Source: Candidatus Zixiibacteriota bacterium (lineage in GTDB: Bacteria; Zixibacteria; MSB-5A5; JAABVY01; JAHJOQ01). From it: a stretch of DNA of 11,084 nt. The first letter of the stretch is position 1. Every line of letters begins with the position of its first letter. The notes beneath the pieces were generated by a model that saw nothing but the letters and a program-made list of their open reading frames with translations, was not told where the DNA came from and searched no databases. A program made the position numbers and the translations under genes. Location: positions 1 to 11,084 of the forward strand of contig DAOVLC010000013.1 in NCBI GenBank assembly GCA_030631455.1, written 5' to 3'. Of the stretch, positions 6,467-11,084 are shown one piece after another.

Positions 6467-7210
6467 TCATCCTATCATACCGAGCCAGCTATCGAGGAGA
6501 TACTGCATCCGCCCCACCAGCAACGAGATTCTGGCCATAACAGTGTAGCCGAATGATGCACCGAATGTGATCATTAGCACGATTACGCCGGCGCGAGCCC
6601 CGGCACCGAATGCGCCTTTGTGCTCCTTGGAAAAGAAGAAGTAGATCAGACCGCACATCACTCCGATGAAAATAACGATGTTCGAAATCGTCTCGCCCAG
6701 GCTGAATCCGGCTGAATTCGTGACGTACAGCGGCATCGCCGTACTGCTTATCTGCTGAATGAAATCTGATCTGAGATATCGAACAAGGTTCAGACCTGCG
6801 GTTGTACCTACGACAAAGGCCAGAGCCCATCTCGAAATCCATCCAGCCTTCGACGAAAGACGCATCAACAGCATGATGCCGAGTATAAGCGGGATGAGCA
6901 TGAAAGGATCCGACGGATTATCTTTGAGTGCAGGAATTACCGGTCCCACCATCGGCGGATAGAGCCTCCCGAACAAGTTCGGAACCATGGTTCCCCAGAA
7001 CCCCATGCACATCCAGTAAGCTGCACTTACTCCCACGAACAGATGCTCTGCGAATTTATAGTACGGATTATCGTCATACAAGAACGAAAATATCGCAAGA
7101 GTAAGGAAGGCACCAAAAGTGACAAAGAAGCCCTTCAGGGCTACACTTATAGCGAAAAGAATTACGACAACACCGAAGAAAATATATGTTGCGAGCTGTC
7201 TACGCGTCAT
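6467..7210 (-). CDS. Cassette D membrane protein, copy 2 (D2, seven-helix)
   Basis: This 247-residue paralogue of D1 and D3 has an extra hydrophobic segment at the N-terminus (about residues 8-26) that the others lack, so seven helices are likely. If the shared part keeps its orientation, the N-terminus lies on the opposite side of the membrane. It carries FLYDDNPYYKFAEH, a GWISR block, YFFFSKEHKGAFG (conserved codons 6614-6643) and FGASFGYTVMARISL (6536-6565). A longer loop after the third helix contains NPSDPFM. The ATG at 7210 overlaps the TGA of C2 as ATGA, and GGGAGGGG precedes it, so it is translationally coupled to C2. It closes the middle cassette, and A1 follows after 37 bases. Function is unknown. 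Confidence 0.86.
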   Translation of the reverse strand: MTRRQLATYIFFGVVVILFAISVALKGFFVTFGAFLTLAIFSFLYDDNPYYKFAEHLFVGVSAAYWMCMGFWGTMVPNLFGRLYPPMVGPVIPALKDNPSDPFMLIPLILGIMLLMRLSSKAGWISRWALAFVVGTTAGLNLVRYLRSDFIQQISSTAMPLYVTNSAGFSLGETISNIVIFIGVMCGLIYFFFSKEHKGAFGAGARAGVIVLMITFGASFGYTVMARISLLVGRMQYLLDSWLGMIG

Positions 7211-8109
7211 CGAACCCCTCCCAGGCCTTCCTTAGTCATGCCGCGTGCCCTGAGTATGAAATAGAGAACGTTTCCAAAGACGATGAAGAAGATTATTACT
7301 ATATGCGCCACCGTCTGGGATACCATGAGGCTCATCCCGGCCATCGGGTAGTCTTCGTATTTCGGATATGCGATTATCAGAGCGTTCTCATATTCCGCGG
7401 CTCCCTTGGCTCCGCCGAGAAGTCCCACCAACTGCGACGGATAGTACGGATACAGATTCGGAGCGCCGACAGCAGTGCATCCTCCGCCGATAGGTATGTT
7501 CCCCGGGTCACCGGCAAACTGAATCCACTCTTTGATTCCCGGAAAACCTCCGCCGAATGACACTATAAGGTCGAAGTTCCGGAGGCTTGTGATGTTTTCC
7601 ATCATTGGAAAATCGTCAATAGCGATATTGTTAGCATCGGTAGAGTACATCGTCTTGAAATCGACCAGTATAAGGCGAATCAACCCCTGATTTCCCGCCT
7701 TGTATCCAAGATTGATAAAATCAACACCGTATTCCAAATCCGGGAAATCTGGTCTCAGTACTCCTTCGATCGTCTCCCCGGTTAGATTGTGTCCAGTAGC
7801 CCACACGGCCATCATATACATCTTGCACTTTCTCTCAGCGCAGTGTCTAACCATCGCGTCGACCATCGGCTGTATCTCAGGAGCTGTCGTAGGGCCGTAG
7901 TCATAAGATAGGAGTACTCTGGATCCTTCCGGCAACCCCTCTACATTATCAAACATCGCCTGAACAATCGGAGTCGTCTTCTCCTTCAACTGCGCACCAA
8001 TCAGAAGCGGAACAATCACGGCAACCGCAATGAATGCAAATATTATCCTCCGGTCGATATACTGCAGCCGTTCAACCAGGCTCTGTTTTTTCATCGCACC
8101 ATTAGTCAT
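7207..8109 (-). CDS. Cassette C protein, copy 2 (C2): alpha/beta domain between two membrane helices
   Basis: This 300-residue paralogue of C1 has the same plan: a short basic N-terminus with IDRR, a membrane helix (about 22-41), a periplasm-facing domain of about 220 residues, and a C-terminal helix ending in a basic tail (LRARGMTKEG). Shared elements are DYGPTTAPEIQPM, LGYK, DDFPMM followed by a strand ending SFGGGFPG, and YPYYPSQLVGLLGG leading to KGAAEYE (7387-7425). SFGGGFPG corresponds to NFSAGYPG in C3, and both are followed by a WIQ segment that C1 has lost. The open frame extends to 8250, but that would overlap B2 by over 130 bases. I chose 8109, 8 bases after the B2 stop; the ribosome site there (GAGTG) is weak, and ATG 8094 is an alternative. 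No catalytic motif is recognised. Confidence 0.83.
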   Translation of the reverse strand: MTNGAMKKQSLVERLQYIDRRIIFAFIAVAVIVPLLIGAQLKEKTTPIVQAMFDNVEGLPEGSRVLLSYDYGPTTAPEIQPMVDAMVRHCAERKCKMYMMAVWATGHNLTGETIEGVLRPDFPDLEYGVDFINLGYKAGNQGLIRLILVDFKTMYSTDANNIAIDDFPMMENITSLRNFDLIVSFGGGFPGIKEWIQFAGDPGNIPIGGGCTAVGAPNLYPYYPSQLVGLLGGAKGAAEYENALIIAYPKYEDYPMAGMSLMVSQTVAHIVIIFFIVFGNVLYFILRARGMTKEGLGGVR

Positions 8110-8117
8110 ATCAACAC

Positions 8118-8801
8118 TCAATCGCTGTCCCCACCAAGATATGTTCTCTCGACACCCAAAATAAGTCGGAGCGACATCGAGATCACTCCAAGAGCAATAC
8201 CTATCATTATAGCCCGTTGCCCGGCGAGATTCGGCACATCCATGATCCAATCGGTAAGATTCGGAAGCTGCAAGAAGGACATGTCACCTGTCAGCCCGGA
8301 CGTTAGCCAGAGACCGAAAGGTGTCCGTCCCAAAAGGACTATGAATGCCGCTATCAGTAGTATCGTTGCTTCCGTGGTCTTGGCTCTGAAAGCCCTGTAT
8401 GACGCTGAGCCAACAAAGAAGGCAAGCAGAGCGAACATCGATGCCTGCAAGGGCGTAAATATCTGCATATACATGTCATTGAACAGCGAACCCACCGCGG
8501 CGACGTCGCCCTGGATACCACCCGGATTACCGATCTTGAACAACCCGGCGGCTAACATGACAATAAAACCACCCAATGTCACTATCGAAAACGGCCAGTC
8601 TTTCTTCTTCTTTTGGACTTTCGTGAGGTGAATCCTGAAGAGATTCCCACCACCCAGAATGAAGGCGAATACGGCGATAATATCAAAATATAGTGCGAAG
8701 TCGTCACCCAAATTCCCGAACGGCTTGTGCGGGATAAAATCAGCAACAATCAGCACCCAACCGACAACTACCGTAATCAATATTGGAAAAGTTCTACGCA
8801 T
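8118..8801 (-). CDS. Cassette B membrane protein, copy 2 (B2, six-helix)
   Basis: This 227-residue paralogue of B1 has the same six-helix pattern and a basic cytoplasmic loop (TKVQKKKKDW) between helices 2 and 3. Conserved blocks are PLQASMFALLAFFVGSASYRAFRA (about residues 118-141) and, near the end, VPNLAGQRAIMIGIALG and GVERTYLG. It is longer than B1 mainly through an insertion after the fifth helix (about residues 165-185, containing SGLTGDMSF), probably a periplasmic loop. The ATG at 8801 lies 6 bases after the A2 stop with no strong ribosome site, so it may rely on coupling to A2. This contrasts with the AGGAGG-led B1. Function is unknown. Confidence 0.85.
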   Translation of the reverse strand: MRRTFPILITVVVGWVLIVADFIPHKPFGNLGDDFALYFDIIAVFAFILGGGNLFRIHLTKVQKKKKDWPFSIVTLGGFIVMLAAGLFKIGNPGGIQGDVAAVGSLFNDMYMQIFTPLQASMFALLAFFVGSASYRAFRAKTTEATILLIAAFIVLLGRTPFGLWLTSGLTGDMSFLQLPNLTDWIMDVPNLAGQRAIMIGIALGVISMSLRLILGVERTYLGGDSD

Positions 8802-8807
8802 AATCGA

Positions 8808-10079
8808 TCAACTCAACGAAAACCATCCCTTGAATGTGTTTGCCAGAGAGAGAATGCTCTCTGATTCCGTAATCGCCGCAACCGAAAACAGGATGCAAAG
8901 GACCAATATAACACTCATTGCGATTATCTTGCCAACATCCTGACCCTTGAGAGCGCCAAGCTGTCTCGGCTCATCCGACAGGTACGCTGATGCCGCAAAC
9001 AACTCCTCACCAATGAGCGTGTAGTCGCATGCGGCAATAAAGAACGGCAACTGAGACGGCATCGCGGTACCAGCTATCTGTATCGCCCCGATGGAATTGC
9101 CGGTCTCCGCCATGATGAGCGACTCAGCAAAGAATGCCCCAAGATAGAAGCAGGTAGCAGGTTTCTCGCGAACCATGATACCATCAACCGCGGCCACATA
9201 TCCAAACTGCTCGTCGGTCAGATAGTAGACCATGTCATCGGAGTAAGCGTCAGGCCTGCCCGCTGCAACATAGGCCTGCTTGATTGTTTCGCGGGCAGTA
9301 GCCATAACGATCGAACGGGAAACAGGCATATTGATCTTCGTGTCATAATCCGCGATAGTACGCGCAATGCGCCCTAGAATCGTCAGCCCCGCAACGGTTT
9401 GGACGTTATCCAGATCCTGAATGCCCGGTATGAACAGTATGGGGCGACCCATCTCAGTCGCACGACCAATCGCCTCATCGACTGCCTCGAGTCCCGCTAT
9501 CTTCCGAAGGAACAGCTTTTTCCCCTTCTGAGCGTGATATATGAAAAAGATGACAGAGAAGCATATAATAAATCCAATTATAAGGGTATCGATATCCCGC
9601 GTGTTAAGCCACTGCGCAGAGGACCTTGCCCCCGCTGAAACCCCTGACCGGGAAACGCCGGTCGCCGACACGGTTGCCAAGTAGTAGTAATAAGTCTGAC
9701 CATCGACCGTCGTGGCATCCTCAAATGAAGTTCTTCCCCTGGAGGCAAATCCGACAGACTCAAACAAGCCATCTGGTGACTCCGAGCGGAAGATCTCATA
9801 ACCGGTGATGTTATCAGCACCCATGCCATCGTCCGGCGATCTAAACCACTTGACACTAATAGCACCGCCAGCATCGCCCCGCGAATCCTGAACCACGTTG
9901 AGTTGAGCGGCTCTCGGAGAAGCTGCAGACTCCACAGCCTCGCTCACGAATACTGAATCGACTGTTGCAGTATCAGGCGACTCTTGGGCGAACGCACTCG
10001 GACCAAGCAGCAGTGTCAGAGCAATGATACAAGTCGGAACTGATTTACGTAAACCACTAATCACACTATAACCCAACAA
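8808..10079 (-). CDS. Cassette A protein, copy 2 (A2): signal peptide-FN3-TM-DUF6754-like domain-TM
   Basis: This paralogue of A1 is 423 residues from the TTG at 10079. The signal peptide ends in PSAFA before QESP. A Ser/Ala/Val-rich linker leads to an FN3-like domain (about 55-153) with VKWF, GYEIFRSESPDGLFE and TYYYYLATV. A membrane helix (about 163-182) and the basic QKGKKLFLRK follow, then the cytoplasmic DUF6754-like domain (about 187-385) with EAVDEAIGRATEMG (9447-9488), LTILGR, AAGRPD, DGIMVR, ETGNSIGAIQIAGT, QLPFF and CDYTLIGEELFAASAYL, and a last helix. There is no ATG near the front: the start must be TTG (10079 or 10076) or GTG (10064). The GTG lies just after the D3 stop and would still leave a good signal peptide, so the start is uncertain by 15 bases. 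No strong ribosome site is seen. Family naming rests on memory. Confidence 0.86.
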   Translation of the reverse strand: MLGYSVISGLRKSVPTCIIALTLLLGPSAFAQESPDTATVDSVFVSEAVESAASPRAAQLNVVQDSRGDAGGAISVKWFRSPDDGMGADNITGYEIFRSESPDGLFESVGFASRGRTSFEDATTVDGQTYYYYLATVSATGVSRSGVSAGARSSAQWLNTRDIDTLIIGFIICFSVIFFIYHAQKGKKLFLRKIAGLEAVDEAIGRATEMGRPILFIPGIQDLDNVQTVAGLTILGRIARTIADYDTKINMPVSRSIVMATARETIKQAYVAAGRPDAYSDDMVYYLTDEQFGYVAAVDGIMVREKPATCFYLGAFFAESLIMAETGNSIGAIQIAGTAMPSQLPFFIAACDYTLIGEELFAASAYLSDEPRQLGALKGQDVGKIIAMSVILVLCILFSVAAITESESILSLANTFKGWFSLS

Positions 10080-10767
10080 AATCCAGCGTCACCATTACCC
10101 AATCGTTAACAAGAAAGTCGAGCCGACCTATGAAGAGCGACATTCGGCTCATCACTGTGTAGCCGAATGATGCGCCAAAAGTTATCATGATAAACCAGGT
10201 TCCGACTTTCGCGGTGCCGCCGAACAATCCCTTGTGTTCCTTCGAGAAGAAGAAATAAACCAGACCGGTGAAAGTCCCCACGAGAATGACGACATTCCCG
10301 AGCGCCTCTTCCCACGACTGCACAGGCGGTATGCCGCCTGCATCCGAGATTGGCCCGAAAAGCGGCACGATTGTATTGCGTATCTGTTTGACTCCATTCG
10401 AAACGAGAAAGTTGATGAACTGAAGGCCGGCAGTTGCGCCGACGATCACAGCAATCGGCCATCTCGATAACCATCCGACGCCGGGAACCAGCCTAAGCAG
10501 CATCATAACACCAAGTACAGCGGCCACCAAATACACGAGGTTGTACTGGATTTCGCCATGACCTAAGGCTACCAGAGCAGGCCAGAGATTGTCGATGAGT
10601 TTAGCGACCAGATTCTGCCACCACATTGACGCAAACCAGTAGCCCGCGGAGATACCGATAAAAATAGCTTCACATATCTTGTACCAGGGATTGTCCTTAT
10701 ACAGGAACGACATAATCCCAAGAGTCAGGAATGCTCCGATCCAAAGACCTATCATCTCATTTAGCAT
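10066..10767 (-). CDS. Cassette D membrane protein, copy 3 (D3, six-helix)
   Basis: This 233-residue paralogue of D1 and D2 lacks the extra first helix of D2. It has SFLYKDNPWYKICE, a VLGVMM...GWLSR block, YFFFSKEHKGLFGG (conserved codons 10228-10257) and FGASFGYTVMSRMSL (10150-10179). A Trp-rich stretch (SMWWQNL) and a longer loop containing GPISDAGG distinguish it. The ATG at 10767 follows AAGGA at 5-base spacing and lies 7 bases after the C3 stop. Its TAG overlaps the non-ATG start region of A2. It closes a third cassette whose A and B genes should lie beyond the right edge. Function is unknown. Confidence 0.86.
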   Translation of the reverse strand: MLNEMIGLWIGAFLTLGIMSFLYKDNPWYKICEAIFIGISAGYWFASMWWQNLVAKLIDNLWPALVALGHGEIQYNLVYLVAAVLGVMMLLRLVPGVGWLSRWPIAVIVGATAGLQFINFLVSNGVKQIRNTIVPLFGPISDAGGIPPVQSWEEALGNVVILVGTFTGLVYFFFSKEHKGLFGGTAKVGTWFIMITFGASFGYTVMSRMSLFIGRLDFLVNDWVMVTLDFVGL

Positions 10768-10774
10768 GCCGTCC

Positions 10775-11084
10775 TTACTCTTTCTTCCTGCCGGTAACGA
10801 AGTAGGCGATATTTCCTACTATGATAAACAGCATCACTATGCCGTGTGCAAAAGTCTGTGACAGCATGAACGTCGTAGCCTTCGCGCGAAAACCTGTCAA
10901 TTTCTCGAACTCCGCTGCTCCACGCATTCCGCCGAGCAGCCCTGTAAGCTGACCGGCTCGCAGGAAAGGATACACAAACGGCGCCTGAACAGCAGTGTTG
11001 CCAGCACCGAGTTTGACTCCGAATCTGTCCACGGCATTCTGTATCCACTCCACCGTACCGGGGTAACCTGCCGAGAAGTTCAGC
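10775..11084 (-). CDS. Cassette C protein, copy 3 (C3), N-terminus beyond window edge
   Basis: Only the last 102 codons are present; the frame is open to the right edge, so the true start is outside. The visible part begins LNFSAGYPGTVEWIQNA, matching the SFGGGFPGIKEWIQ region of C2. It continues to YPFLRAGQLTGLLGG and RGAAEFE (10904-10942), then a C-terminal membrane helix (AHGIVMLFIIVGNIAYFV) and the basic tail TGRKKE. This is the same ending as C1 and C2, so the assignment to family C is secure. An internal GTG at 11053 is not a credible start because it would cut through the conserved segment. The preceding genes should be B3 and A3. Confidence 0.85.
   Translation of the reverse strand, partial: LNFSAGYPGTVEWIQNAVDRFGVKLGAGNTAVQAPFVYPFLRAGQLTGLLGGMRGAAEFEKLTGFRAKATTFMLSQTFAHGIVMLFIIVGNIAYFVTGRKKE

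Larger units (their letters stand above)
3042..11084 (-). repeat. Tandem array of a four-gene A-B-C-D cassette (two complete copies plus the end of a third)
   Basis: The same order of four unrelated membrane-protein families recurs: (C3-D3), A2-B2-C2-D2, A1-B1-C1-D1. D stop codons fall at 10066, 6467 and 3042, giving periods of about 3.6 and 3.4 kb. Similarity is at protein level; only short stretches, such as the codons for YFFFSKEHKG, are near-identical in DNA. The duplications are therefore old rather than recent. All junctions are tight (overlaps or gaps up to 37 bases), consistent with one transcript. No transposase or flanking repeat is seen. Confidence 0.9.

Noticed and set aside
5971..6540. 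A 189-codon open frame on the plus strand
   Set aside because: It lies wholly antisense to A1 and the end of D2, both supported by paralogues and motifs. The translation shows no family features, so it is a shadow frame.
8110..8250. Longer N-terminus for C2 (start at 8250)
   Set aside because: The extra 47 residues are an out-of-frame reading of the conserved B2 C-terminus and have no counterpart in C1.
3042..11084. Array as a transposon, phage segment or CRISPR-like repeat
   Set aside because: No transposase, integrase, terminal repeats or short spaced repeats are present. The repetition is of diverged whole genes, which fits old tandem duplication.

Overview
The window reads almost entirely on the minus strand and looks like a chromosomal segment of an uncultured bacterium of moderate GC content. 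I cannot place it by sequence alone. From memory, proteins combining FN3 with a DUF6754-like domain occur mostly in poorly studied candidate phyla (Zixibacteria-like and similar lineages), so that is a weak guess. No mobile element, CRISPR array, tRNA or rRNA is visible. Genes are described in the direction of transcription, from high to low coordinates.

Positions 11084 to 3042 hold the notable part: a tandemly repeated four-gene cassette of membrane proteins. I name the four families A, B, C and D. A has a signal peptide, an FN3 domain, a membrane helix, a DUF6754-like domain and a final membrane helix. B is a six-helix membrane protein. C is an alpha/beta domain held between two membrane helices. 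D is a six- or seven-helix membrane protein. The order is C3(partial)-D3 | A2-B2-C2-D2 | A1-B1-C1-D1, so there are two complete cassettes and the tail of a third that continues beyond the window. The period is about 3.4 to 3.6 kb. Copies are recognisably paralogous but well diverged, and gene order is strictly kept. Genes are packed with overlaps or gaps of at most about 40 bases, which indicates one long operon. Every protein is membrane-bound, so the cassette probably encodes a multi-subunit envelope complex of unknown function, present in paralogous versions.

Positions 3041 to 2753 separate this operon from the next genes. They contain a candidate hairpin terminator (2891-2915) and a well-formed sigma70-type promoter (2854-2882). 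The promoter reads into a small, very basic protein with an internal 15-residue repeat (2438-2752).

Positions 2231 to 1 hold ppdK, pyruvate phosphate dikinase. It runs off the left edge, so its C-terminal part, including the catalytic cysteine region, is not in the window. It has its own plausible promoter and a lysine-rich N-terminal extension. It is a central-carbon enzyme with no obvious link to the membrane cassettes.
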